Below are positions 38,379-49,125 of a stretch of DNA of 64,000 bases, one piece after another. The stretch comes from JANPCX01 sp966211815 (GTDB taxonomy: Bacteria; Pseudomonadota; Gammaproteobacteria; Burkholderiales; Burkholderiaceae_C). The stretch spans positions 8,428-72,427 of the forward strand of contig CBIHOD010000013.1 of NCBI GenBank assembly GCA_966211815.1, written 5' to 3'. Under the pieces are notes generated by a model. The model ran no database searches. It was not told the origin of the DNA and was given only the letters and a program-made list of their open reading frames with translations. Made by a program: the position numbers and the translations under genes. Positions within the stretch are counted from its first letter, which is position 1. Each line of letters begins with the position of its first letter.

Positions 38379-38693
38379 TCACTTCTGGGACAGGATCCAC
38401 TGGACCAATTGCTTGGCCTCGGCCGGACTGACTTGCCGATTCTCCGGCATCGGCACGGCGCCCCAGCTGCCGGCGCCGCCTTTGAGCACTTTCTGGGTGA
38501 GCTTGTCGACCGCATCCGCCTGACCCGCGTACTTGGCGGCGACTTGCTTGAACGCCGGCCCCACGCGGCGCTCCGTCATGTGGTGGCAGCCGGTGCAATT
38601 CTTCTTCTCCGCCAGGGCGCCGTCCGCCATGGCGGGGATGGAAATCGACGACAAGCTGATGGACAGGAGCACGCCTGCGACGGATGGATTCAT
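38379..38693 (-). CDS. Periplasmic class I cytochrome c (c-551/c-552 type)
   Basis: 104 aa from the ATG at 38693, with GAAAGG upstream. The signal peptide is cut near AMA-D (23/24). The haem site is CTGCH (C33, C36, H37), and the distal Met is in VPMPENR near residue 82. The fold is a single-haem small soluble cytochrome that carries electrons in the periplasm, for example to a cytochrome oxidase or peroxidase. It converges with pabBC, 58 bp apart, and is divergent from the Trp-rich gene. Confidence 0.93.
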   Translation of the reverse strand: MNPSVAGVLLSISLSSISIPAMADGALAEKKNCTGCHHMTERRVGPAFKQVAAKYAGQADAVDKLTQKVLKGGAGSWGAVPMPENRQVSPAEAKQLVQWILSQK

Positions 38694-38842
38694 CTCGGAC
38701 CTTTCATTGCCACGAACACCGGGGCGCCGCGGCACCGCTCGGCTGCGCTACATTGCCAGTTGTCCAGTGTACGTTTGTTGCTGCGGCCGTTGTTGACACG
38801 CCGTTTGCCCGAAACGTTCTTCCAAAGGGAGTGTGTGGCGAT

Positions 38843-39097
38843 ATGTATGCAGTGGTGATCGGTGTTTTGCTGGTGGTGCTCAAGCTGGCCGACGTGGGGC
38901 CGGTGGCAGGATGGTCGTGGTTCTGGATCCTGCTGCCGCTGGGCCTGGCGATGGTGTGGTGGGAATACGCGGACCGGTCCGGCTACAACAAGCGCAAGGA
39001 AATCGAAAAGATGGAAGAGAAGAAGAAGCAGCGCCGCGTGCAGAACATGGCGGCCCTGGGCATGGACGAGAAGGGCCGCCGCGGCAAGTCCAAGTGA
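38843..39097 (+). CDS. Small Trp-rich membrane protein (TIGR04438-like)
   Basis: 84 aa from the ATG at 38843. Two short hydrophobic segments (MYAVVIGVLLVVLKLADV and a Trp-rich FWILLPLGLAMVWWEY) are followed by a highly charged Lys/Glu/Arg coiled-coil-like tail. It matches what I recall of the Burkholderiales-specific small Trp-rich family of unknown function. AAAGGGAG lies about 15 bp upstream. A bidirectional hairpin follows. Confidence 0.75.
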   Translation: MYAVVIGVLLVVLKLADVGPVAGWSWFWILLPLGLAMVWWEYADRSGYNKRKEIEKMEEKKKQRRVQNMAALGMDEKGRRGKSK

Positions 39098-39165
39098 TGC
39101 GCCGGCGCCGATCCGCCGTCCCCGCGGCGGACCGAACCGGTCGAATCGCATGGATTGACCGGGAA

Positions 39166-39195
39166 TGAAAAAGCCCGCCGGGCGGCGGGCTTTGC
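39166..39195 (-). terminator. Bidirectional terminator, Trp-rich and PEP-CTERM genes
   Basis: AAGCCCGCCG pairs with CGGCGGGCTT. On the minus strand it is followed by TTTTTC, fitting termination of the PEP-CTERM gene that ends at 39246. It also lies after the plus-strand Trp-rich gene. Confidence 0.8.
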
Positions 39196-39245
39196 AAGAA
39201 GCGTCCCCTCTTGCCGGGGGACGCGACGGGGCCGGGCGCGATCGC

Positions 39246-40055
39246 TCAGGCCTTGCGGCGGCGCGAAGCCACCAAGCCGGCCATGGCCAGGCCGATCAGG
39301 GCCAGCGAAGCGGGCTCCGGCACGGTGCCGCCCACCGAGCCTTGCGGCACGGAAGCGAAGCGGAAAGTGCCGCCGGCGACCAGGAATTCGCCGAAGCCGT
39401 CGCCCCAGAAATCGATCTGGGTGAAGAAGCCGGACGAATCGATCGAGCCGATGAAGTTGGTGTAGCTGAAAGCTGCGGCGTAACCCGGGTTGTCGTTGGC
39501 GCTCTTGGCGTTGGCGGGCAGGGTCGCGGCGCCGCCGTTGAAGGCGATCCACAGGCCAGAACCGTCAGCCGGCACACCGTAGGTGGACTGGATGGCGGCG
39601 GAGCGGGTGTAACCGGTCTGGGAGGTGGAAGTGCAGCAGGTGGCCCAGTCGCCGATTTCGAAGCCGAAGGCGTTCACGGGGCTGGAGAAGGTGAAACGCA
39701 GGCCGGAGCTTTGGCCGGGGATGGCGTCGGTGCCGTTCTGGGCCGGGCCGATGTCATAGACCGCACCGCTCAGGGATTGACCGTTGCTGGAGTAGCCGCC
39801 GCTCGGGGTCACCGAGCCGCCGTTCGGGCGGGTGACGGTCAGGGTGGAGGCGTTGCCGTTCTGGTCGATGTAGTTGTAGACCGACGTGCCGCTCGTCACT
39901 TGCACGGTCTGCACCGTGGAGCCCGTGGCGGTGATCGCGTTGTCGAAAGTGTTGATGTTGGGCAGGGCCAGGTTGTAGACGACGGGGGCGGCGATGGCGG
40001 CCGGGGCCATGACCGCCGCGACGGCCGTCGCGGCAAAGATTTGTCCGAACTTCAT
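39246..40055 (-). CDS. PEP-CTERM sorting-domain exported protein
   Basis: 269 aa from the ATG at 40055, with AGGA upstream. A signal peptide (1-22) is followed by a Ser/Thr/Gly/Asn-rich, low-Lys extracellular body, and the C-terminus is VPEPASLALIGLAMAGL with an Arg/Lys-rich end. This is the PEP-CTERM tripartite signal (PEP motif, helix, basic tail) recognised by an exosortase. Such proteins are surface or matrix proteins made with exopolysaccharide. A body Cys pair (CCTSTS) is present. A sigma-54 promoter lies about 110 bp upstream. No exosortase is in the window. Confidence 0.93.
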   Translation of the reverse strand: MKFGQIFAATAVAAVMAPAAIAAPVVYNLALPNINTFDNAITATGSTVQTVQVTSGTSVYNYIDQNGNASTLTVTRPNGGSVTPSGGYSSNGQSLSGAVYDIGPAQNGTDAIPGQSSGLRFTFSSPVNAFGFEIGDWATCCTSTSQTGYTRSAAIQSTYGVPADGSGLWIAFNGGAATLPANAKSANDNPGYAAAFSYTNFIGSIDSSGFFTQIDFWGDGFGEFLVAGGTFRFASVPQGSVGGTVPEPASLALIGLAMAGLVASRRRKA

Positions 40056-40162
40056 TTTTTTCCTACTTTCAAAGTTTGACGATTTCCGGGCCTTTCCGCC
40101 CATGACTTCTTGCTTGGCTCAAGTCAAATCCTGTAGAAGGTTGACCGAGGCGGGTAACAAAA

Positions 40163-40178
40163 AGCAATTTAAATGCCA
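40163..40178 (-). promoter_or_regulatory. Sigma-54 (-24/-12) promoter of the PEP-CTERM gene
   Basis: The minus strand reads TGGCATTTAAATTGCT. GG and GC are 10 bp apart, as required for RpoN, and it matches TGGCAY-N5-TTGCW completely. Transcription would start near 40152 and give a leader of about 97 nt. PEP-CTERM genes in floc-forming betaproteobacteria are known to depend on RpoN with the PrsK/PrsR pair. Confidence 0.8.
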
Positions 40179-40524
40179 AAAGAAAATAGGCTTTGTTATC
40201 AAGCGGTTAGCAAATATCTGTCAAAAAATCGTCTCGACATGTAAGAGCCGCCGACGTTTCATTTGCTCTGATGGCGGCCGACGTCTCTGTGGATCGGAAG
40301 CTCCAGGAACTCACGGCCACACGGCACGCGGGATATTCCCCAGGCGACGGGGGAAGCGCTCCGGCTGTGCCCAAGAGACCGGCGCGGCATGAGCGCTCCA
40401 CTATGATTCACGGCTTTCGAATGGCCACCGAGGCCACGGCGGGTCCCGCATTGCAAAGTTGCGCGGTTCGCCTCTCCCCGGTTCACGGGGAGGCCGAAGA
40501 AAAAATTTGCTGAAGGAATCTTCG
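40179..40524. other. Gene-free region between the PEP-CTERM gene and lgt
   Basis: 346 bp upstream of the sigma-54 site up to the lgt ATG. Its left part (to about 40260) is AT-rich compared with the surroundings and could hold activator sites for the sigma-54 promoter. The right part contains the lgt promoter region and GAAGGAATC as ribosome site. No RNA gene or repeat was recognised. Confidence 0.5.
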
Positions 40525-41346
40525 ATGCTTGTGCATCCGCAGTTCGACCCGGTCGCCCTGAGCCTGGGGCCGGTTTCCATCCACTGGTACGGCCTGACGT
40601 ACCTGGTGGCGTTCGGCTTGTTCCTCTTCCTGGGCTCGCGCCGAGTGCGTCAAGCCCACGTGGCGGCCCTAGGATGGACGCGCCGCGACGTCGAAGACCT
40701 GCTTTTCTTCGGCGTGCTGGGCGTGGTGATCGGCGGTCGGCTCGGCTACGCGCTTTTTTACAAGCCCGGCCAATACCTCGCCAACCCGCTGGAGCTTTTC
40801 ATGGTCTGGAAAGGCGGCATGTCCTTCCACGGCGGGATGCTCGGGGTGGTCGTCGCGATGGTGCTGTACGCGCGCAGCCGTGGCCGACAGTGGCTGGCCG
40901 TGACCGACTTGATCGCGCCCTGCGTGCCCACGGGCCTGGCCAGCGGCCGCATCGGCAATTTCATCAACGGCGAGTTGTGGGGCAGGGCGGCCGACCCCAG
41001 CCTGCCCTGGGCGATGGTGTTCCCGCAATCGGGTTCCAGCCTGCCGCGCCACCCGTCGCAGCTTTACCAGTTCCTGCTCGAAGGCCTGTTGCTGTTCGTC
41101 TTGCTGTGGGTCTACGCGCGCAAGCCGCGGGGCCTGGGCCAGGTTTCCGGTGTTTTCCTCATCGGCTATGGGCTGCTGCGCTTCGCCGCTGAATATTTCC
41201 GCGAGCCCGACAGCTTCCTCGGCCTGCTCGCGCTGAACCTGAGCATGGGCCAGTGGTTGTGCGTGCCGATGGTTGTGGCGGGCGTCTTGATGTGGCGCTG
41301 GGGCGCCGGGCGGCCGACCGCCGCGTCCGCGCCGCATGCCGAGTGA
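40525..41346 (+). CDS. lgt: Phosphatidylglycerol-prolipoprotein diacylglyceryl transferase
   Basis: 273 aa from the ATG at 40525 with GAAGGA upstream. Seven membrane segments are visible. Conserved parts are the GMSFHGGMLG loop with the essential His, GRIGNFINGELWGR with catalytic and phosphatidylglycerol-binding Arg, and the RHPSQLYQ segment. It transfers diacylglycerol to the lipobox Cys of prolipoproteins in the inner membrane. The window contains two such lipoproteins. dnaQ follows after 13 bp, so they are co-transcribed. Confidence 0.97.
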   Translation: MLVHPQFDPVALSLGPVSIHWYGLTYLVAFGLFLFLGSRRVRQAHVAALGWTRRDVEDLLFFGVLGVVIGGRLGYALFYKPGQYLANPLELFMVWKGGMSFHGGMLGVVVAMVLYARSRGRQWLAVTDLIAPCVPTGLASGRIGNFINGELWGRAADPSLPWAMVFPQSGSSLPRHPSQLYQFLLEGLLLFVLLWVYARKPRGLGQVSGVFLIGYGLLRFAAEYFREPDSFLGLLALNLSMGQWLCVPMVVAGVLMWRWGAGRPTAASAPHAE

Positions 41347-41359
41347 ACTGGGGCAGACG

Positions 41360-42082
41360 ATGCGACAGATATTCCTGGACACCGAAACCACCGGCCTGAG
41401 CGCAGAGTCGGGCGACCGCGTGATCGAGATCGGCTGCGTCGAGATGGTCAACCGGCGCTTGACCGGCAACAACCTGCACCACTACCTCAACCCGCAGCGG
41501 CCCAGCCACGAGGACGCGGTGAAGATCCACGGCTTGACCGATGAATTCCTGGCGGACAAGCCCTTGTTCTCGCAGGTGGCCGACGAGATCCTCGACTATC
41601 TGCAGGGGGCCGAGGTCATCATCCACAACGCGGCCTTCGACGTCGGCTTCTTGAACGAGGAGCTCAAGCGCCTCGGCCGGCCCAAGCTGGCGACCTTCGT
41701 CTCGTCGATCACCGACAGCCTCGTCATGGCCCGGGAAATGTTCCCCGGCAAGGCCAACTCGCTCGACGCGCTGTGCCGGCGCCTGGAAGTCGACAACACC
41801 AACCGCACCCTGCACGGCGCGTTGCTGGACGCCGGCCTGCTGGCCGAGGTCTACATCCGTATGACGCGCGGACAGGACTCCCTGGTGCAGGTCGAAGACG
41901 AGGCCGGCACCGCCGAGTTCGCGCTGGAAGCCGTCGACTTCAGCCAACTGCATCTGGTGGTGCTGTCAGCCAGCGAAGACGAGTCGGCCGCGCACGAGAA
42001 AGTGCTGGCCGATTTGGACAAAGCCTCAGGTGGAAAAACTGCTTGGAGAAAATTGGCTGTGACTGAAGAACCTGTGGCATAA
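41360..42082 (+). CDS. dnaQ: DNA polymerase III epsilon subunit (3'-5' proofreading exonuclease)
   Basis: 240 aa from the ATG at 41360. Exo I is FLDTETTGL, Exo II HNAAFDVGFLNEEL, and Exo III HGALLDAGLLAEVY with the DEDDh His. A C-terminal tail for binding the alpha subunit follows. It proofreads within the replicative polymerase core. It is downstream of lgt (13 bp), a pairing less usual than rnhA-dnaQ. Its last codons overlap a probable tRNA promoter. Confidence 0.96.
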   Translation: MRQIFLDTETTGLSAESGDRVIEIGCVEMVNRRLTGNNLHHYLNPQRPSHEDAVKIHGLTDEFLADKPLFSQVADEILDYLQGAEVIIHNAAFDVGFLNEELKRLGRPKLATFVSSITDSLVMAREMFPGKANSLDALCRRLEVDNTNRTLHGALLDAGLLAEVYIRMTRGQDSLVQVEDEAGTAEFALEAVDFSQLHLVVLSASEDESAAHEKVLADLDKASGGKTAWRKLAVTEEPVA

Positions 42083-42083
42083 T
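42053..42083 (+). promoter_or_regulatory. Probable promoter of tRNA-Val
   Basis: TTGGCT at 42053 and an extended -10, TGG-CATAAT ending at 42083, lie at the end of dnaQ; the CATAAT shares bases with the dnaQ stop codon. The spacer is 20 bp, so the extended -10 would do most of the work. Transcription would start about 55 bp before the tRNA. Confidence 0.4.
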
Positions 42084-42144
42084 CTTGGGCTTGCCAGGGT
42101 TCAACTCGAAACATCGGATGAATCCAAAGCAGACCACAGCATTT

Positions 42145-42219
42145 GGGACGTTAGCTCAGGGGTAGAGCATCACATTCACACTGTGGGGGTCGGAGGTTCG
42201 AAGCCTCCACGTCCCACCA
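42145..42219 (+). tRNA. tRNA-Val (anticodon CAC)
   Basis: 75 nt with encoded ACCA end. The acceptor stem GGGACGT pairs with ACGTCCC, the D arm is GCTC...GAGC, the anticodon stem TCACA/TGTGG encloses TTCACAC (anticodon CAC, reads GUG), and the T arm is GGAGG TTCGAAG CCTCC. A strong terminator follows at 42237. Confidence 0.96.
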
Positions 42220-42236
42220 AATGCCACCGACAAGAC

Positions 42237-42269
42237 AAGCCGCTGACAACCGTTGTCAGCGGCTTTTTT
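42237..42269 (+). terminator. Intrinsic terminator after tRNA-Val
   Basis: AAGCCGCTGACAAC pairs perfectly with GTTGTCAGCGGCTT across a 1-2 base turn, and a run of six T follows. The dusA start lies 34 bp further on. Confidence 0.92.
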
Positions 42270-42302
42270 CTTGCACGCCACCGAACCGCCAGAGCCAAGC
42301 CC

Positions 42303-43322
42303 ATGCACGCCGCCCCCGCACCACCCGATGCGCACGCCGCCGGGCCCGACTTCAACCCCTGGCGCCTGTCCGTCGCCCCGATGATGGATTGGACGGACCG
42401 GCACTGCCGCTACTTCCACCGACTGCTCACCCGGCGCACCCTGCTGTACACGGAGATGGTCACCACTGGGGCGCTGATCCACGGTGACGTGGCCCGGCAC
42501 CTGGACTTCGACGCGCAAGAGCATCCCGTGGCCCTGCAGCTCGGCGGCAGCGAGCCGGCCGACCTGGCGCATTGCGCGAAGCTGGCCGAGCGGTGGGGCT
42601 ACCGGGAAGTCAACCTCAACTGCGGCTGCCCGAGCGAGCGCGTGCAGCGCGGTGCTTTCGGCGCTTGCCTGATGGCCGAGCCGGCACTGGTGGCCGACTG
42701 CGTGAAAGCCATGCGAGACGCCACCGCGCTGCCGGTGACGGTGAAACACCGCATCGGCATCGACCGCACGGAGCACTATGGCTTCGTCCGGGATTTCGTC
42801 GGCACGCTGGCGCACGCCGGCTGCGAAGTGTTCATCGTGCACGCGCGCAACGCCTGGCTCCAAGGCTTGAGCCCCAAGGAGAACCGGGAAGTGCCGCCGC
42901 TGCGGTATGAAACCGTCTACCGGCTCAAGAAGGAATTCCCGGGCCTCACGATCGTGCTCAACGGCGGCGTGAAGTCCACCGAGGACATCCGGGTCCACCT
43001 GGCCCATGTGGACGGCGTGATGATCGGCCGCGAGGCCTACCACCGGCCCTGGTGGCTCACGGAATGGGACGCGGCTTTCTTCGGCGACCCGCCGTCCCCG
43101 CTGGAACGCGATGAGGTGGAGGCCCGCATGGTCGAGCACATGTCCCGGCGGTCGGCCGCTTCCGGCGACCCTTGGTCGCATGTGGCGCGCCACATGCTCG
43201 GCCTGCGCAACGGTTTGCCCGGTGCAAGGAAATGGCGCCAGGTCTGGTCCGACCATCGTTTGAAATCGCAATCGCCGGCGCAAGTCAGCGCCCAGGCGCG
43301 CGATGCGGCCTCGGCGCGTTAG
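42303..43322 (+). CDS. dusA: tRNA-dihydrouridine(20/20a) synthase DusA
   Basis: 339 aa from the ATG at 42303. The FMN-binding TIM barrel has SVAPMMDWTDRHCR, NLNCGCPSERVQRGAFGACL with the catalytic Cys, TVKHRIGID, and HARNAWLQGLSPKENR, the last being diagnostic of DusA. It reduces U20/U20a in the tRNA D loop. It lies just behind tRNA-Val and its terminator, so it needs its own promoter or read-through. Its stop overlaps the convergent EamA gene by 4 bp. Confidence 0.95.
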   Translation: MHAAPAPPDAHAAGPDFNPWRLSVAPMMDWTDRHCRYFHRLLTRRTLLYTEMVTTGALIHGDVARHLDFDAQEHPVALQLGGSEPADLAHCAKLAERWGYREVNLNCGCPSERVQRGAFGACLMAEPALVADCVKAMRDATALPVTVKHRIGIDRTEHYGFVRDFVGTLAHAGCEVFIVHARNAWLQGLSPKENREVPPLRYETVYRLKKEFPGLTIVLNGGVKSTEDIRVHLAHVDGVMIGREAYHRPWWLTEWDAAFFGDPPSPLERDEVEARMVEHMSRRSAASGDPWSHVARHMLGLRNGLPGARKWRQVWSDHRLKSQSPAQVSAQARDAASAR

Positions 43323-44290
43323 TCCACCGGACGGGAAGACGGCGATTTCGAAGGCCAGGTGGCGAACACCACGCCGCAAAGGGCCAGCGCGAACGCAGCG
43401 GCCTGGGCGAGGGTGAAGCGTTCGCCGAGGAAGAGCACGCCGACGGCCGCCGCGGTGACCGGCAGCAGCACGGTGTAGATGCCGGCGCGGGAGGCGGGGA
43501 TGTGCCGCAGGCCGGTCATCCAGAGCCAGACCGTCCACATGCTGGCCGCGAGCGAATAAAAGACGAGCAAAGCCCAGGGCGCGGGGGCGACCGCGCCGAA
43601 ATCGAAGTGCCAGGCCTGGTACAGGCCGAACGGCGTGACCAGCGCCAGGCCCCAGAGGTTGACCAGCGCGCTGATGCGCTTGGCGGAGACGCGGCCGGTC
43701 AGCTTCTTGCCGAGCACCACGTAGAGCGCTTCGCACACCACCGCGCCCACCAGCAGCAGGTTGCCCAACAGGGAAGAGGACGACGAAGCCACCCCGGGCG
43801 ACGCCGCATCGCCGGCGTGCTTGCTCATCGACACCAGCGCGATGCCGCACACCGCGCAGGCGATGCCGGCCATCACCTGCGGGGTGACGCGCTCGCGCAG
43901 CATCGCCCAGGAAAGCAAGGCGACCACCGCGGGGATGGCCGCCATGATCACGCCGGCCGCCAGCGCCGAAGTGAGCGACACGCCGAAAAGCATGCAGACC
44001 GAGAACAGGAAATTGCCGAAGAAGGACTCCAGGAACAGCAGTTTCCGGTCATGGGCATTCAACGCCGGTTCGCCCGGCCGGCGCTTGACCCAGTGCGCCA
44101 TCGCCGCGGCCGCCAGGCCGAATCGCAGCCAGGCCAGCAGGAAGACCGGGAACACCACGACGAGCCATTTCGACAGCCCCACGTATGCGCCCACCAGCGC
44201 CATCGCGCCGGCCAGGCAGAAATAGGCGCTCCAGGGGGCGTGGGAGTTTTGCCGGCCGGCGGCGGCCTCGCCGGGCGCGCCGTCAGCCAT
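43319..44290 (-). CDS. EamA/DMT-superfamily exporter
   Basis: 323 aa with about ten membrane segments in two EamA repeats (about 20-150 and 175-310). GVSLTSALAAGVIMAAIPAV and RHIPASRAGIYTVLLPVTAA are typical for the drug/metabolite transporter superfamily. The substrate cannot be read from sequence; relatives export amino acids or other metabolites. It overlaps potI by 8 bp, so it is the last gene of the potGHI transcript, which suggests a linked role such as returning a related amine or amino acid (inference). Confidence 0.88.
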   Translation of the reverse strand: MADGAPGEAAAGRQNSHAPWSAYFCLAGAMALVGAYVGLSKWLVVVFPVFLLAWLRFGLAAAAMAHWVKRRPGEPALNAHDRKLLFLESFFGNFLFSVCMLFGVSLTSALAAGVIMAAIPAVVALLSWAMLRERVTPQVMAGIACAVCGIALVSMSKHAGDAASPGVASSSSSLLGNLLLVGAVVCEALYVVLGKKLTGRVSAKRISALVNLWGLALVTPFGLYQAWHFDFGAVAPAPWALLVFYSLAASMWTVWLWMTGLRHIPASRAGIYTVLLPVTAAAVGVLFLGERFTLAQAAAFALALCGVVFATWPSKSPSSRPVD

Positions 44291-45143
44291 GCCGGGCCGC
44301 CGCGCGGGTCATGGAGAGCTGGCGCTGCCGCTCGGCCCGCGCGAGCAGGTAGGTGGCGACCAGCGTGCCGCAGGCGACGATGGCGATGATGACCGTGGCC
44401 ATGGCGTTGACGCTCGGGTTCAACCCGAGGCGCGCCCGGGAGAAGATCACCAGCGGCATCGTGGTGGCGCCGGGGCCCGACAGGAACGCCGACAGAACCA
44501 CGTCGTCCAGCGAGATCGTGAAGGTCAGCAGCCAGGCCGAAACCAGCGACTGCGCGATCATCGGCAGCGTCACCAGGCGGAACACCTGGGCGGGCCTTGC
44601 GCCGAGGTCCATGGCGGCTTCCTCCAGGCGCGGGTTCAGCTCCTGCAGGCGGGCCTGGATCACGAGCGTCGCGTACGCCATGCCCAGCAGGAGGTGGCCG
44701 AGCCAGATGGTCAGCATGCCGCGCTCGGGGAAACCCAGGGCGCGCTGCACCGACACCAGCATCAGCAGCAGCGACAAGCCCACGATCACCTCGGGCATGA
44801 CCAGCGGCGCGTTCACCATGCCGGAGAAGAAGGTGCGGCCGCGGAAGCGTGTGAATTTCACCAGGGCGAACGCCGCCAGGCAGCCGAGCAGCACCGAGCC
44901 GCAGGCGGTGGCGAAGGCGATCTTCAGGCTCAGGGCGAGGCCGCCGAGCATGTCGTCGTCACGCACCAGCGCGCCGTACCACTTCAGCGTGAAACCGGCC
45001 CAGACATTCGGCAGGCTGGAATCGTTGAAGGAGAACACCACCAGCGTGACGATCGGCAGGTAGAGGAAGGCGTAGCCCAGAACGAGCCAGAACTTGGAGA
45101 AGCCCCGGGTGAACTCCGGGCCGAACAAGGCGCGGCGGCTCAT
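44283..45143 (-). CDS. potI: Polyamine-type ABC transporter permease PotI/YdcV
   Basis: 286 aa from the ATG at 45143. Six membrane segments are seen, with the EAAMDLGARPAQVFRLVTLP cytoplasmic loop that contacts the ATPase. PLVMPEVIVGLSLL and TISLDDVVLSAFLSGPG are PotI/PotC features. It forms the channel with PotH. The ATG overlaps the potH stop by 4 bp and its own stop overlaps the EamA gene by 8 bp, showing tight translational coupling. Confidence 0.93.
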   Translation of the reverse strand: MSRRALFGPEFTRGFSKFWLVLGYAFLYLPIVTLVVFSFNDSSLPNVWAGFTLKWYGALVRDDDMLGGLALSLKIAFATACGSVLLGCLAAFALVKFTRFRGRTFFSGMVNAPLVMPEVIVGLSLLLMLVSVQRALGFPERGMLTIWLGHLLLGMAYATLVIQARLQELNPRLEEAAMDLGARPAQVFRLVTLPMIAQSLVSAWLLTFTISLDDVVLSAFLSGPGATTMPLVIFSRARLGLNPSVNAMATVIIAIVACGTLVATYLLARAERQRQLSMTRAAARHG

Positions 45144-46120
45144 CGTCCCAACTCCCGTGCTTCGGACTGATAGCGGTTGTAGACGGCCAGCGGCACCAGG
45201 ATGAGCAGCACCATCACGATGGCCACGCTGGAGGCCATGGGCCAGTCGTTGTTGCTGAAGAATTCGTCCCAGAGCACGCGGCCGATCATCAGCGTCTGCG
45301 GCCCGCCGAGCAGCTCGGGGATCACGAATTCGCCGACGCAAGGGATGAAAACCAGCATCGACCCGGCGATGATGCCGGCCTTGGACAGCGGCACCGTCAC
45401 CCGCCAGAAGGCCACCGCCGGCGAGGCGCCGAGGTCGGAGGCCGCTTCGAGCAGGCGCAGGTCGAGCTTGGACAGGTTGGCGAAAAGCGGCAGGATCATG
45501 AAGGGCAGGTAGGTGTAGACCATGCCCAGCACCAGCGAGAACGGCGTGTTCAGGTATTGGCCGGGCGCCGGGATCAGACCGGCCGACGTCAGCAACTGGC
45601 CCACGCCGGTGGCGGTCAAGGCGTTGGCGACGAGCCCGCCTTCGCTGAGCAGCCCCTTCCAGGCGTACACGCGCAGCAGGAACGACGTCCAGAACGGCAG
45701 CATCACCATCATCAGCAGCGCCGGCTGGTTGGAGCGTTTGGCCCGCGCCATGAAATAGGCGAAGGGGTAGCCGATGGCCAGGCAAATGGCCGTGGTGATG
45801 GCCGCGTATTTCAGGCTGGACAGGTAAGTGGCGAAATACAGCTCGTCCTCGAATAGGAACTGGTAGTTGCTGAGCTTCAGGCTGAGCTGCAGCACGCCTT
45901 CCTTCCAGGTGAGCAGGTCGTTGAAGACCACGCCTTCCATCTCCGAGACGCTGATGCGCAGGATGATGAGGAAGGGCGCTACGAAGAACAGCAGCAGCCA
46001 GAGGTAGGGCAGGCCGATGACCGCGGTGCGGCCGCGGAACCAGCGGGTGAGCAGGCCGGGCCGCGCCTCGGCCTGGCCGGCGTGGCGGGACGGGGCGCTT
46101 CTCATCGTCGTTGCTTCCAT
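45140..46120 (-). CDS. potH: Polyamine-type ABC transporter permease PotH
   Basis: 326 aa; the ATG at 46105 is also possible. Six membrane segments are seen, with LLEAASDLGASPAVAFWRVTVP as the ATPase-contact loop, and GEFVIPELLGGPQTLMIGR is a PotH/PotB feature. It lies 7 bp after potG. The long first periplasmic loop fits PotH rather than other permeases. It should import putrescine or a related polyamine together with PotI and PotG. Confidence 0.93.
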   Translation of the reverse strand: MEATTMRSAPSRHAGQAEARPGLLTRWFRGRTAVIGLPYLWLLLFFVAPFLIILRISVSEMEGVVFNDLLTWKEGVLQLSLKLSNYQFLFEDELYFATYLSSLKYAAITTAICLAIGYPFAYFMARAKRSNQPALLMMVMLPFWTSFLLRVYAWKGLLSEGGLVANALTATGVGQLLTSAGLIPAPGQYLNTPFSLVLGMVYTYLPFMILPLFANLSKLDLRLLEAASDLGASPAVAFWRVTVPLSKAGIIAGSMLVFIPCVGEFVIPELLGGPQTLMIGRVLWDEFFSNNDWPMASSVAIVMVLLILVPLAVYNRYQSEARELGR

Positions 46121-46127
46121 CGGCCGC

Positions 46128-47234
<1,107 letters not shown>

Positions 47235-47563
47235 TCAAAGGGGCTCATGGTGTTGCGGCGGGCACGCTCGTCGCTGGTCGCGACGAATTGAATGGGGCAG
47301 AAGTGTGCCAGCAATTTAAGCGCGGTCCGCCGGGCCATCGTTGCCGCGGTGTTTCGCTCGCAGCAGCCCCGGCTGCGGCGATTCGCGGCTTGAACAGACA
47401 GTCGGGCAGATGCCGACTTGGAATTTTCAGCATCAGCGAACAAGGTTTCTTAATGCGGAAATGAGCTTGCTGCAACGCCGCAAAATTTCCCATCACGGTA
47501 AATTGCTTTTCACATACGAAAATTAAATCAGTAACCTATTGATTCCATTGAATTTAAAAACAT

Positions 47564-47586
47564 GTCTTCTATAAGACATAAGTCTT
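47564..47586 (+). promoter_or_regulatory. Palindromic operator upstream of aceA
   Basis: GTCTT-CTAT-AAGAC-ATAA-GTCTT: three alternating half sites (47564-47568, 47573-47577, 47582-47586) make two overlapping 14-bp palindromes. It lies about 85 bp before aceA in an AT-rich part of the 436-bp gap 47235-47670, which also contains the potG promoter area and no gene. The half-site order suggests binding of two dimers of one regulator of acetate or TCA genes. Confidence 0.55.
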
Positions 47587-47670
47587 TTCAAGTTCTCTGC
47601 ATGTCGTTATGCTGGACTGCAGCAATCTTCCCATCCCGGCTGTTCTCAGCATCAACTTAAGGAGGCTCTC

Positions 47671-48972
<1,302 letters not shown>

Positions 48973-49018
48973 TTTCGGGGCGGCCGCGCGCCGGCCGCCC
49001 CCACCCGAGAACTCCTTG

Positions 49019-49051
49019 GCCCACGGCGGTTCCACCTCCGTGGGCTTTTTT
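49019..49051 (+). terminator. Intrinsic terminator after aceA
   Basis: GCCCACGG pairs with CCGTGGGC across an 11-base loop, and six T follow. A GC-rich hairpin (CGGCCGCGCGCCGGCCG) lies just before it. Confidence 0.85.
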
Positions 49052-49125
49052 CGTCGGCCGCGCCAAGCGGGGTGGCCTGCCGTTTATGCTGCGCACCCCA
49101 AGAATCGAAGACGACGGCCGCGCCG

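Noticed and set aside
42120..42260. Attachment site in the tRNA-Val gene
   Set aside because: No partial tRNA copy, integrase or foreign segment lies beside it; the tRNA is followed by its own terminator and by dusA.
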